This document shows, one piece after another, positions 1 through 13,100 of a stretch of 64,000 nucleotides of DNA. The stretch is from Megaleporinus macrocephalus (Eukaryota > Chordata > Actinopteri > Characiformes > Anostomidae), in NCBI GenBank assembly GCA_021613375.1, contig CM038708.1, positions 34,667,059 to 34,731,058 of the forward strand, given 5' to 3'. The position numbers were made by a program, and so were the translations under genes. Under the pieces are notes generated by a model. It made no database searches, had not been told where the DNA came from, and worked only from the letters and a program-made list of their open reading frames with translations. The first letter of the stretch is position 1, and each line of letters opens with the position of its first letter.

Positions 1-3000
1 ATATATTAAAGCAGTAAATGCATTGTGAGTAACTGGCTGATTTAAAAGTGCTGAGTGGTTTGTTGAGTGGTTTGTTAGTTTGTTAGCTATGTAGCCAATT
101 CTAAAGTTGTTAGCAGTTATGCTCACAGAATGGAAGTTCAATTGATTAAAGGTACAGCCTCATGAAGAGCCTGTAGCTTTTCTTACCTCTATTTATAATG
201 ATGAATAACTAAAGATGTATGAGTGTGTATGCAGTACTGATTTGAAAGTACCCCAGTGTTGGTTACTAAGTAAATGTAATTTGGATGGATGGCTAATCAA
301 ACTGTTTGGCCACTTTAGATTTGTATTGTAATCGCTGCGAAGAACCAACAAGACAAGTCAAATAAATTGTTAACTGTAATTATTGGTAGCTTTTATGATC
401 ATGACATCCCTACTGGTAATGTAGGACTGACCCAATCATATACCGGTTAGAATGGCAGCTGTCCGTGGTGCTGAAAATGATTTGCAAGATTCTTTTTTTT
501 GCAATACTTTAAAAACAAAACAAAGCTCTTCATGACAAATGATTGTACTGGATTATTTGTGGATTATGTAATAGTGCAAAAGATAATAAATTAAGAATTT
601 CCAAGAAGAATGGGGTAAAAGTGATTTCTGGAAATTATGGCTGGGGAATTCAGTCTTTTCAGCATCCATGAACCAATAAGGAGAGGAACCAGGTTTTATA
701 TGTCGATAGGATAAAATACTGGCAACGATAGTAAAATAAATTTTTCTTTGGGCATCTTTGGGCATCATTTTTCTTATAATGCCACACATGTACCTCTCCA
801 CCATTACTCAGATTAAAAAATATAATTTATTCCAAAAACAGTCTTAAAACCATCACAACGCCTCAGATATCAGGCTGTATATTTTCAACCAATTCATGTC
901 ATATTCTTCTGTGAGGTAGCTTTTAGGGATGAATTGCATAAGACAGAATTGACATAATCTGGTTCCTATCGCCAGCAGTTCTGACTCTGATTTCTTTCGA
1001 ATCGAGCATTTCACATCAAACTACTCTGAATGACTTTGTTTACATCGAAATGAGTTTTTTGCAAAAATGAAACAATGGTAGAGTCCCCTACTTCATCTGA
1101 ATAATTCTATATTCATACTTTATTATTGTTTCATCTTTAGATACATTAATGCATTAATGGTTGGACTAAAAGACAGAACAAACACTTCACACTGTTAGAA
1201 GTGTAAAAAGAAGTGCTTCAAGCTGCTCTTCGCTATTTTGGAATTAAGCTGCAAATCTTTGCAAATAACTTGAGTTTTTGTGAAAAAAATGTTTTACTGA
1301 AAGTTTTTAATCAGCTTCAACTGGCAGATTAGCATACTGCTGAATAGTCCACAAGCTGTCAAAGTATGTGACAAATGAGGAAAAATAAGACATAAAAGAC
1401 TGAAATCAATGACGACTACACACGATAAAAGCAGAAGTGGAAAAGTGAGTGACTCTGATGCCATTTAGCTCAGCACACTCTATCTGAGTGTAGCTCTTAA
1501 TCAAGCTGAAGTAGTGAAAGCTCAGTAGAGTGCTGTGAGGAGAGGGGATGCAACAGTAGAGGGCTTTTGGTGTGTCGACTAATTGGCTGTGTGCTTTTAA
1601 GTAAATGATGAAACGGGGTGCTTTATATTAGTGGGTTTTCCACTCATTCTCTCTGCAACTCGCTGTGAGGGTAGAAAGGAGACTCTTACTGCATAACTGT
1701 GACAGCCAACTACAAATATTGAGAGCTGTACATCAGCACAGTAAATACAGTCAACAAGTACCTACATCGCCATAACACATCATCTGATCTCTTTGAAGTT
1801 TCAGGCTGGATTTCATCTAGGAAGCCTTGACCCTAAGAAGTTATTGCCAGTAAGAACAAAAGCAGGGTGTTACTCTGTACTGCACTGTTTTTCAATGGTA
1901 GATCACTGAATCAAGCACAGAAAGTCTGTCAAAACTGCAGATTCTATCTTTTCAATTAATACCACATTTGTATTAATAAGAAAAAGAAGAAAAAGAAAAA
2001 AAATAATAAGAAGAAATGTTTTATTATAATAGAAAAAACTTTAATTGATGTAGAACCATTATAGAGGTTCCTCAACCACTTATGGCTAGAACCTGGCTTC
2101 CATTCCTCACTCCTACAACTTAAGAATACCAGCAATTTGCCTTCTAGCTCTTGTAATTACTAAATAACGCACTTTTAAAACATGTATCATTTGAAATGGT
2201 TCTTTACAATCAAATCAAATCAAATATCGCATTTACAACAATGTCTTATTAACTCTTGTGTTTTTTTAATGATTGAAGCTGATCAGTTTAACGACATTTG
2301 TCCATAGAAAGATTACGAGAATTAGTTTCTTTAGACTTCTTAATCAGAAAAGACAAGTGTTTAATGATTTATCTACAACTCACAGCTAACTTTTAGCGGT
2401 CTCATTAAATTAGGCTATATAGGTTCATTAACTGTCCACACATATAACACGGTTTTGGTTTGTCACAGTCTGTGTATAGGCAAGAACCTGGAGATGTCAA
2501 AGAACAGTATATTACAATACTGTAAGTAAGATGATATGCTGTGTTTTTTCTTTAATTGAATTTTAGAAAACTGTCACAATATACAAAATAGTCAGCTAAG
2601 TTTGTTAATGTTAAGGTTAGCAGTGCACCGTTATGCTACTTGTTTACACTGGAGTCTAAGAGTCTAATGGCTAGATTCAGGCTATTCAGTGTTTGTTGGT
2701 TTAAACACAACAAAAAACTAACCACTGTCTGCCAACAATCTTCACATTAAACTATTATATAAAAACCAATACTGTGTTTTGGAGAATGATACAGTATCAC
2801 AAAACACAACACTGTGATACTTCAGTGAATCAGTATTTTCCTACACCACTAGTTTGACACTTGCTTGCACAAGCTATTGAAATCTTGTGTTTTACTCTAT
2901 CACTCTCATCGCTTTGAACCCAGCAGCCAATGGGAATGAAAAGCAGCATATTCTGAATTTCAAACGGCCTAATCCTGCAGGACATCCTGCAGCAGACTGC

Positions 3001-3760
3001 AGAGGGAACGAGGAAGTTTCTAGTACCCTCTATAGGGCCCTATGACAAGTGAACATGAAGACTAATACATTTACATTGTTAGCTGAAAAAATCATGTACA
3101 GCCTCTGGTTTGTTTTTCAGAGCTTCGGAAGATGCTTCATGGAACTTACATTTCCTGTGCTTCAAAAGATTTCATTATTTGATATGTTCATATTTAAAGC
3201 AATAAAAGTTCTTGGTTTTTTTGTATTTATATAATTAAATAAATGTTTTATACAGCATAGCAGAGATGTGTAAATGAGCCCTACATCTAGTTTAGATTCT
3301 GCTGATTCTATGGAAGTGCAACACATATTGCAGTCAGAAAAGGATCCACTGTGAGCTTACAAATAAAGATAGAAAGATACACCCAGAGATGGTGGGAGGC
3401 TCTAAGATTTAAGGCCATCCATTGCAAGGTTCCTTATGTGGTTCTGCTATCACTGCAATGAATCGTCTTAGCGTGTTAATTTAAAGAAAGAACTTACATA
3501 ATTAATATCCTTCCACTCCGAAGGTTTTGGTGTAAAATGGGCAATTCCTGAGAAACCAAGTCAGAACTGTTTACAGTGGTGGTGAACCAGATATCAGAAG
3601 CTATTTACATGAAGTGTTTATAAATATACTCCTCGATGTCTGAGACATTGTTTTTGTTTTCACATGTACAACTATTACACCATTTCCAGGTTCCCTGGTC
3701 ATTTTGAACAGAAAACAAAGTTTATATTTATTTTCCATTTCATCAAGTCTACTATATACA
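1..3760. other. Gene-free AT-rich stretch
   Basis: I see no exon here that I can support. Reading frames are short and AT-driven. The stretch holds a purine-rich run of A/G triplets at about 1978-2016. About 55 bases at 430-487 resemble 5180-5230 (shared core around 'ctgtccgtggtgctgaa'), so both are probably copies of one dispersed repeat. If the putative minus-strand first exon at 5614-5760 is real, this stretch would be intron of that gene. Confidence 0.5.
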
Positions 3761-3764
3761 AATG

Positions 3765-4410
3765 TACTTCATAGTTTTTACTATATACAATTACAGGCTG
3801 TAGTCCATCAGTTTCTTTGTATATACTTTGATAGCCCCCTTCTTCAATGGCCAGGAACCCCACAGAGCAGATATTATTTGTGGTGGTGGTTTATTATCAG
3901 CACTGCAGTGACACTGACATGGTGGTGGCATGTTAGTGTGTGTTGTGCTGGTACGAGTGGATCAGACACAGGAGTGCTGCTGGAGTTTTTAAACACTGTG
4001 TTCACTCACTTAGACTCTTAGACTCCTACCTTGCTGGTCTACCTTGTTCATGTAAAGTAAAAGATGACAGCTCTTTGTTGCAGCACAGTTTGTGTTGGTC
4101 GTCCTCTAATCTTCCATCAATGTTCACAGTATGTTGCCCACAGGACACTGGCTGGATGTTGCTGGTTGGTGGACTATTCTCAGTCCAGCAAGGACACTGC
4201 TGTGTCTGATACACTCATACAAGTGCAACACACTAACAAACCACCACCATGTCAGTGTAACCACAGTGCTAAGAATGATCCACCACCCTGTGCTGCCTAT
4301 TGAAAAACAGATGGACTACAGTCTGTAATTGTAGAACTGCAAAGTGCTTCTATATAGTAAGCAGAGCCAATAAAATGGGCAATAAGTGTAGATACCAGAG
4401 GTGTATACTG
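3765..4410. mobile_element. Foldback (long inverted repeat) DNA transposon, non-autonomous
   Basis: The left arm (about 3765-3990) and right arm (about 4195-4410) are diverged reverse complements. For example 'gacatggtggtggcatgtta' on the left faces a 'ccaccaccatgtcagtg' motif on the right, and 'ggatcagacacaggagtgct' faces 'cactgctgtgtctgatacac'. The middle includes 'ttggtggactattctcagtc'. The same family recurs at 55757-56440 and, as an internal piece, at 14075-14295. No transposase is encoded. I recognise it as a common repeat of ostariophysan fish genomes; its superfamily is not certain. The arms are well diverged, so this copy is old. Confidence 0.75.
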
Positions 4411-4419
4411 GTGGGTGAA

Positions 4420-5600
4420 TAATGCAAAACAAATTGCAATGTAATTTTTTTTCAGTATTGCACAGCCCTAGTTAATAACACCCAATTTAAACAACATGCT
4501 AGATTTTAGATCTCTTCTTTCACACGTCTTTTTTCTCCATGTTATATATGCTGTGTATATTCAATGCAAGATGCTACAATGCAAGCTTTAGCATGATTCT
4601 GCAGATTCTGTGTTTTTTTCACACAGTATTTGTTTGAACACTTTCACAGCGCTAACCTACATCAAGGTCTGATACCTAAAAAGCCAAGGTGTCCTATATA
4701 TGCTCCTCAGCAGCCTGTGCAATAGCTGGTCAGTATACATCCACTGTCCTCAGTAAAGCCCATAGTGGTCAGTTTGGGAACTCTAGGGCAACTTGTCCAC
4801 TTCAGTGTTACAAATGGCACCCACAGGAGTTTTCAGTCAAGGTCCAGCTCACAGAAAGACTGAAGAACTGTTCCAGGTTTCTCCAGGGAACTGCTCTTGC
4901 CCAATGAGAAAAAAGGCTTCTTTGGAAAGAGGATATTTCACGCCTGGCTTCTCCCACCTGTCTCTTGACTGATGCAGTCTGAATAATAAATCCTTTTTTC
5001 CCTCTTCTCTCTAGAATAAGATTGTTGTGCATCTTTCAGACATTCACTCAGTCTTTGACTGAAACCGCAAATCTTGGGAAGCTAGATAAAGATGCTGGAG
5101 CTGTGATTCTTCAGCGTCTCATGGCTTTTTAAGGCGACAGATATACAGACTGGTTAGATTAATGCATAACAGAATTGCTATGTGACCCAACAGAATGGTA
5201 CCTGTCCACGGTGCTGAAGATGAGTTTCAAAGTACTAGTGCTACCATAATACAGTCAATAACACAGAAAAGAAATAACGATACAGAACGCCAATGGCAGT
5301 GACACTTATAACTCTCTGACATATCTAACTAGACTCAAGCACATTTATCTAGCCTTAAAGAAGAGAACCATTCATGCACTGGAAGCAAAGTTGGGAAAGA
5401 ACAGAATTGTTTTACATTTGTTTTATAAACAAGGAGATGTAAAAAGGAAATATGTCATGAGAAAATTCTCCAAAGTCCAAAAAGATTCCTTTAGCAAACC
5501 AAACCATTGCGCCTGAGAGAATCTAGCCAATCTTTCATCTCAGCACGCAACTAAACGGTAGAAGCTTCAGACAAGAGCAGAACGAGACTGCAACACGGAG
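4420..5600. other. Gene-free stretch
   Basis: No coding exon is supported. Short reading frames on both strands at 4690-5030 have no recognisable family features. Bases 5180-5230 resemble 430-487, indicating a dispersed repeat. Confidence 0.4.
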
Positions 5601-5613
5601 TAAGACTACTTAC

Positions 5614-5760
5614 CGAACGGAGCCAGAAGCCCAGGCACACTGAGACTCAGCTCTACATACACCGATACAGCATCGCCGTCCGGCTCCTGCACTGCTGCTG
5701 CTGCTGAGCTCCAGCAGCCCGTCATGTGACTGAACTCACTCAGCTCTCAGCGAGGCTCTC
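5614..5760 (-). other. Possible non-coding first exon of a minus-strand gene extending left
   Basis: On the minus strand a locally GC-rich segment with a CAG/CTG-rich stretch runs into a consensus splice donor, 'gttcg|gtaagtag', at 5614/5613. The surrounding sequence is AT-rich, so the GC step and strong donor together suggest a 5' untranslated exon. The only ATG inside it closes after five codons. No matching downstream coding exon was found between 1 and 5613, so the body would have to lie beyond the window or be non-coding RNA. This is inference from composition and one splice signal. Confidence 0.35.
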
Positions 5761-6035
5761 GCTTCCCCTCCACAAGCCTGAACACCTCCGTGTACCGACA
5801 GCACTGCCGTTCAAGACCATCAGAAAAACACAAGTCATACTGAGTGAGCAGCGCTTGTTGAAGTAAAAATGTCAGTCCGTTTAGTTCAGTTTTCAGATCA
5901 CAGCACAGAAAGTTCCCAGTTCATCTGCTCCCCAAATCAACTGTACACTGGACCTGACCCATCAATCTGACCACTCACTGGATCTGACCACACACTTCGC
6001 TTCGCTCACTACGGCTGACAGTCTTTACAGGACTT

Positions 6036-6164
<129 letters not shown>

Positions 6165-6574
6165 GTGTGGGTTTGTGTGGAATGTCTCACTGCACAGGTG
6201 TTTGATAAGCAGCGCTACAGCAGCTGAGACTGGTTCATTCAGGTTGTTGAAATGTTGTAAACATTAAACAGGAGAGTGGGAAAAAACTCACCATCATTGG
6301 CAAAACCAGTGCCCTCAGTTTACTTATAGTGTAAAACGTAAATTAACACTGTGACGTAGCTGAGTGGCCATCTGGGCAGTTATTTAAAGTTCAATCTTGT
6401 ATCTCTCTGAACTGACTCTGCATAAATAAAGGCTCAGCTATCGTTTGAAATAAAAAAAACAAACAAACATTTTAAGTCACTCATACATTCTGACATAAAT
6501 AAATATGACTAGGTCGTAACATTTGGTGTAATAGCGCACAATAAATTAAAAAAACGTGTTTTAAGTTGTTTAAC

Positions 6575-6965
6575 TATAGTTCAGGAGCGGGCGGAACCCG
6601 ATGGGTGCCGTAACCAGCAAGCTGATTGGCTGTTTTTTAGCAAAGGGGCGGGGCTTTCTCAGACGTCATGTTGAGCGTTATGACCTTGCAACATATTTAT
6701 TTTTAGAAATCAGCTTTAGGATCTAATTACATATTCCAAAAAACAACTTTACAAATATCACATATTAAAAAAGACAGTAGTGGTGCTTCTTTGTTTTCAA
6801 TCTGCATCCCCTGTTTTTTGCATCGCGCATGCGCAGCACTGTCACGCATAGAGAACGTTACTTATTCATGATATTTTCCATGACAACACAGGGGGAGCCA
6901 TCTTTGTTTACTTTGTGTTAGAAGTTCCGGTGCGACCGCGGACACGTTGATACTGATTACGAGCA
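6575..6965 (+). promoter_or_regulatory. CpG-rich promoter-like segments with GC box, CCAAT, CRE-like and NRF1 motifs
   Basis: At 6580-6675 there are an inverted CCAAT box ('gattggctg'), a GC box ('ggggcggggc') and a CRE-like 'gacgtcat'. At 6825-6835 lies a canonical palindromic NRF1 site, 'gcgcatgcgca', followed by a YY1-like 'gccatctt' near 6898 and an ETS-like 'agttccggt' near 6922. These are typical of TATA-less housekeeping promoters. The segment lies directly upstream of the THAP-like reading frame starting at 6987, so it is probably the 5' end of that former gene. It could instead serve the minus-strand exon at 5614-5760. Motifs are seen; activity is inferred. Confidence 0.45.
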
Positions 6966-6986
6966 AAACGACAACAAACATATAAA

Positions 6987-7252
6987 ATGACTAGCATAGT
7001 ATGTTCAGTTAGAGGGTGTCACAATAATTAAAAGAAAAGGAAAACTTGTCTTGTACAACAGTGTTACGACCACAGCACACAGTTGTGGGACCGCCTTCCA
7101 AAGAAGAGAACCTGCGTCTATGGCTGAAGGCGCTAAATTAAAAAAATCCACCCAAAACCTCCGTATGTGGAGGGAAACCAGCATCAGAGCATCCTTATCC
7201 AGAGAAATGTTTCGGTTATGAATCTCAGAGAAATGTTTCGGTTATGAATCTC
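6987..7252 (+). pseudogene. Broken THAP-domain gene fragment
   Basis: Starting at ATG 6987 the frame reads MTSIVCSVRGCHNN and then a TAA, where intact fish THAP proteins, as I remember them, continue with a tryptophan. Beyond the stop the similarity goes on: KKRKTCLVQQCYDH, then a frame change into LRLWLKALN, another TAA, and KNPPKTSVCGGKPASEHPYPE. THAP domains are C2CH zinc-binding DNA modules. Here the first two cysteines (C-x4-C) and the W-L-K-A-L helix survive, but the closing C-x2-H pair is lost. At least two stops, one frameshift and an internal loss argue for a relic. The tail carries a perfect 26-bp tandem duplication at 7201-7226 and 7227-7252. It may derive from a host THAP gene or from a THAP-bearing transposon. 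The family call is from memory. Confidence 0.65.
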
Positions 7253-7259
7253 AGAGGAA

Positions 7260-10130
7260 GCCGACGCATTGGGTGCTGGTGGGGCTATCAGTTAAGTAAT
7301 TGTTTTATGATCAAAGTGGCTCAGGCAGTTGGCTGGACTTGGGTTTACACCGGCTTTCAGTAATATAAGGTCAACGTCTTTGTGTAGGAGTACACGGCCG
7401 ACCGTCCCACTATGCTTCTCTACTTGTGTAGTTTTTTATTGTCGAACCGTCTACACCTTCCGAGAGTACAGAGTAGTTAAACATGTCGCCATAAGTAACC
7501 TCAGATCTTTTCATATCAGTGTGTTATTAACCTTGGATGGGACAGTGTTGTACCATTCAAGCTTTTTATTGCCTTTCTGCTCTCCTCCCATGTAACTGTA
7601 TTTATTTTGGTTAGCTGACGGGAAGTTCCAACACAAAGGCAGAAGAAACACACGCTGGAAAGTGGGTGTGGCGATATACGGTGAATACCGACACTATCCA
7701 ATCTGCATTGCATAAGCATTTTTTATTGTAGTTCAGCTCTAAGGAAACGCCCATACCCTTCAGTACTAATTATGTGTATATTTGCATTCGTCTCTGTTCG
7801 GCTTAAAACAAAAACACAGAGCTGAGTGGGTTTGCTTTGTGTAAGGTGTGTGTTGTGTGTTCTTTGCCTGCTTAGTAAATGTTTAAATGCAATAAATGTT
7901 TAAATAAAAACATTAATATTCACTCACAACGTCCTATTAAGCAGACTGTTTGTGTGTAGATGGCAATATTTCATAACCTGTGCAGCTCACTATACAGGGA
8001 GTAATGAGACATTTGAGATTCAGACACCGTTGAGAAATAATGCGAAACAAAAATGCTGGTAAAATTGAGCTGGTTTTTGTCCACATCCCCCTCATAGTGC
8101 TGAAAGCACGATATATATGTACAATATATAGTGCTTATATCATGCATATATATATATATAGTGCTTTCAGCACTTTCAGCCTTAAACACCCCAAACTAGT
8201 CTGCTAATATATTGTAAAAAAAATCATGCATGTCAGTTACAGAGGGTGCAGCATTGAAAAACATAAAGCAGTGCATACAGTGTGTGGGGCTCATGCGTGG
8301 TGTAAATAGGGCAAGGGTCGCAGATCAAGTAGCAACAGTGCTTTTTTAACCAGCTGTTGCTGACCCCAGCTATGCCTTACGTAAGCAGAGTGTTCTCTAA
8401 CAGTTCATACAGTGACACCTTATTCTCTCAGCTGTCAGCTCTAGACTTTTCCTGCTCTCACACATGTACCCTCATGTACATAGTAAGAGTCCTTATCAGA
8501 ATACCTGTAGAACTACAACATGAACTATTATTTCAGAAACATTTAGTGAACATGCTGCAGCAATAACTCTCAACAATGACAAGGTGGATTTGTAGGCATT
8601 ATTCCAGTTTCTCATCTTTTTTATTACAAGTTTTACTAGAGGTTTGTAAAACGTGTTCAATCTAGCGACATTTGCAGTGAAAGAATGCGTTCTGGGTGGA
8701 GCATGGATAGGCCAGTTACTCATAGTGATAGAAGTGATGGACACTACCTGGGGGCTAGTGAAATTCCAATTACTGGGCTGCTTTAAAAATCAAGGCACGA
8801 CAGATACACAGTTAATATGAACTTCAAAAATATCTGTAAATGCCATACTGTTTGAGCTTATTTGATATGAATGAAAACATGAAGAGATTTTTTGGGGAAA
8901 TCATATTGTGTTCTAAATAAGATTAATGCAGGTTGTTTAGCTTTTTTTAATTCCTGATACAGATGCTTATTGTTCATCATTTATTAAACTAATAAAATCT
9001 CTATGCATGAACGTGCATAATGTAGTGTCCACTTTTCTTACTCAGGTCATGTAGTCAATACATTGCGCCAACAGGGATGGTGTCATCTTTTTTTCTCTTT
9101 GCAGATCTGAGAGAGCCGACAGGGCTTCAGCAAAAAAGCACCTATTCTTAAGCGAATCTTTCAGAAGAATCTACAGCCCATCAGCTGCCACCATCTGCCA
9201 CTGGAATCTCAGGGATGTCTTTCAGGAGGTGTCAGGCATGCTCTTTTGAGGCTCTACTGAAGCGAGTGCTCAGTAAGGTTGTTGTTGGTTGTGGTGATGA
9301 TGTGAGCTCTCTACCAGACTGTGAACACTGAAGGGACTGGAAGTTCTGGTCTTCTGGAAAAATGGCAACTAGTACCAACCGCCAATATCAGCTAAGATAT
9401 TAAGTATATGGCAGTGAGTGTAAGCACAGCAAGAGTTCAGTGTGTAACACAGTAATCTGGATGTTAGATTCTGATATTGTCATCCCACTTTTAGCAGTAA
9501 TTGTATTGATATTAAGTATTGTAATTCATAATGTACCTATTTAAAGGTAAGTGTTTTCTGTATAATTAAATCACTGACATGGAAACAAACACATTTAGAT
9601 TATTTTGATGGTACGATATAGAAACAAGTAAGTGTGTATATCGTGAATGCAGCCATTTAATTTATAATTTTACAAATTTTTACAAACTTACAATTATTTA
9701 GACTTTTCACGTTTTAAACAATATTGACCCTAGTGGGACTGCAATATTAATATATACTGCCACAGCACAGATGTGCTGTACTCGACTGTATGACTGTACT
9801 GGTCAATCATAAGGTATGGTCGTACTTAAGGAAAACTTCATCGCATTTGAAAGAAAGCATCTGTTTGTGGACACAAACCACATTTGGGTACACTGGAGCC
9901 TGCAGTGTGCAGAGTGCATGTGGGCAATCTAAACATATGGCTAATTTCAGTTTGCTTATGCGAAGGTTATATTTACCCTCATTACAGTTTGCGGCCTCTT
10001 TCTGATCCAGATAATGATATTCCGCCCGTCTCTAGGGGAGCTCAGGCCACGGAGGGTGAAGTCAGCACAAACCCCACTCGTGCTGACTGAAGCATTCTGT
10101 CCTAAATTCCAGTTCACACAGCCTGCAGCA
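7260..10130. other. Gene-free stretch
   Basis: No coding exon is supported. 7260-7700 may contain more of the decayed THAP-associated sequence, but nothing readable remains. 8097-8173 can fold into a hairpin (13-bp perfect outer arms, then AT pairs). Near 9090-9106 a pyrimidine tract ending in 'ctctttgcag' resembles a plus-strand splice acceptor, but no coding frame follows. Confidence 0.4.
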
Positions 10131-10134
10131 TCAA

Positions 10135-13100
10135 CATCTTCACCATACAGCTCCACCAAACTGCTTCACCACACAGTTCAACCATACAGCTCCACCAAAC
10201 TGCTTCACCACACAGTTCAACCATACAGCTCAACCAAACTGCTTCACCACACAGTTCCACCAGACTGCTTCACCACACAGTTCCACCATACAGCACCACC
10301 AAACTGCTTCACCACACAGTTCCACCAGACTGCTTCACCACACAGTTCCACCATACAGCACCACCAAACTGCTTCGCCACACAGTTCCACCACACAGCTC
10401 CACCAGACTGCTTCACCACACAGTTCCACCATACAGCACCACCAGACTGCTTCACCACACAGTTCCACCAGACTGCTTCACCACACAGTTCCACCATACA
10501 GCTCCACCAGACTGCTTCACCACACAGTTCCACCAGACTGCTTCACCACACAGTTCCACCATACAGCTCCACCAAACTGCTTCACCACACAGTTCCACCA
10601 TACAGCTCCACCAGACTGCTTCACCACACAGTTCCACTATACAACTCCACCACACAGTTCCACCATACAGCTCCACCAAACTGCTTCACAAAACAGTTCC
10701 ACCATACAGCTCCACCAGACTGCTTCACCACACAGTTCCACCATACAGCTCCACCAGACTGCTTCATCACACAGTTCCACCAGACTGCTTCACCACACAG
10801 TTCCACCATACAGCTCCACCACACAGTTCCACCATACAGCTCCACCAAACTGCTTCGCTACACAGTTCAACCATACAGCTCCACCAAACTGCTTCGCCAC
10901 ACAGTTCCACCATACAGCTCCACCACACAGTTCCACCATACAGCTCCACCAAACTGCTTTGCCACACAGTTCCACCATACAGCTCCACCAAACTGCTTCG
11001 CCACACAGTTCCACCATACAGCTCCACCAAACTGCTTCACCACACAGTTCCACCATACAGCTCCACCAGACTGCTTCGCCACACAGTTCCACCACACAGC
11101 TCCACCAGACTGCTTCACCACACAGTTCCACCATACAGCACCACCAAACTGCGTCACCGCACAGTTCCACCATACAGCTCCACCAAACTGCTTCACAAAA
11201 CAGTTCCACCAAACAGCTCCACCAGACTGCTTCACCACACAGTTTCACCATACAGCTCCACCAAACTGCTTCACCACACAGTGCCACCATACAGCTCCAC
11301 CAGACTGCTTCACCACACAGTTTCACCATACAGCTCCACCAAACTGCTTCACCACACAGTGCCACCATACAGCTCCACCAGACTGCTTCACCACACAGTT
11401 CACCATACAGCTCCACCAAACTGCTTCACAAGACAGTTCCACCATACAGCTCCACCAGACTGCTTCACCACACAGTTCCACCATACAGCTCCACCAGACT
11501 GCTTCACCACACAGTTCCACCAAACTGCTTCACCACACAGTTCCACCATACAGCTCCACCAAACTGCTTCACCACACAGTTCCACCACACAGCTTCACCA
11601 GACTGCTTCACCACACAGTTCCACCATACAGCACCACCAAACTGCGACACGGCACAGTTCCACCATACAGCTCCACCACACAGTTCCACCATACAGCTCC
11701 ACCAGACTGCTTCACCACACAGTTCCACCAAACTGATTCACCACACAGTTCCACCACACAGCTCCACCAGACTGCTTCGCCACACAGTTCCACCACACAG
11801 CTCCACCAGACTGCTTCACCACACAGTTCCACCATACAGCACCACCAAACTGCGTCACCACACAGTTCCACCATACAGCTCCACCACACAGTTCCACCAT
11901 ACAGCTCCACCAAACTGCTTCACAAAACAGTTCCACCAAACAGCTCCACCAGACTGCTTCACCACACAGTTTCACCATACAGCTCCACCAAACTGCTTCA
12001 CCACATAGTGCCACCATACAGCTCCACCAGACTGCTTCACCACACAGTTTCACCATACAGCTCCACCAAACTGCTTCACCACACAGTGCCACCATACAGC
12101 TCCACCAGACTGCTTCACCACACAGTTCCACCATACAGCTCCACCAAACTGCTTCACAAAACAGTTCCACCATACAGCTCCACCAGACTGCTTCACCACA
12201 CAGTTCCACCAAACTGCTTCACCACACAGTTCCACCATACAGCTCCACCAAACTGCTTCACCACACAGTTCCACCATACAGCTCCACCAAACTGCTTCAC
12301 AAAACAGTTCCACCATACAGCTCCACCAGACTGCTTCACCACACAGTTCCACCATATAGCTCCACCAGACTGCTTCGCCACACAGCTCCACCAGACTGCT
12401 TCACCACACAGTTCCACCACACAGCTCCACCAAACTGCTTCACCACACAGTTCCACCATATAGCTCCACCAGACTGCTTCACCACACAGTTCCACCATAC
12501 AGCTCCACCTAACTGCTTCACAAAACAGTACAGTTCCACCATACAGCTCCACCAAACTGCTTCACAAAACAGTTCCACCATACAGCTCCACCAAACTGCT
12601 TCACCACACAGTTCCACCATACAGCACCACCAGACTGCTTCACCACACAGTTCCACCAGACTGCTTCACCACACAGTTCCACCATACAGCTCCACCAAAC
12701 TGCTTCACCACACAGTTCCACTATACAACTCCACCACACAGTTCCACCATACAGCTCCACCAAACTGCTTCACAAAACAGTTCCACCATACAGCTCCACC
12801 AGACTGCTTCACCACACAGTTCCACCAGACTGCTTCATCACACAGTTCCACCAGACTGCTTCACCACACAGTTCCACCATACAGCTCCACCACACAGTTC
12901 CACCATACAGCTGCACCAAACTGCTTCGCTACACAGTTCCACCATACAGCTCCACCAAACTGCTTCGCCACACAGTTCCACCATACAGTTCCACCATACA
13001 GCTCCACCAGATTGCTTCATGACACAGTTCCACTATACAACTCCACCACACAGTTCCACCATACAGCTCCACCACACAGCTCCACCACACAGTTCCACCA

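Noticed and set aside
553..804. 83-codon minus-strand frame with a protein-like look
   Set aside because: AT-rich, no recognisable family, no splice partner and no promoter. I cannot separate it from chance.
9106..9370. Possible plus-strand exon after a 'ctctttgcag' acceptor-like site
   Set aside because: No open frame, no donor and no partner exon were found. It could be non-coding RNA, but nothing else supports it.
10014..12463. 664-codon and overlapping long open frames across the minisatellite, on both strands
   Set aside because: They arise because the 13-bp monomer lacks plus-strand stops and the 39-bp trimer keeps phase. There is no start context, domain or splice structure, and composition is fully repeat-determined.
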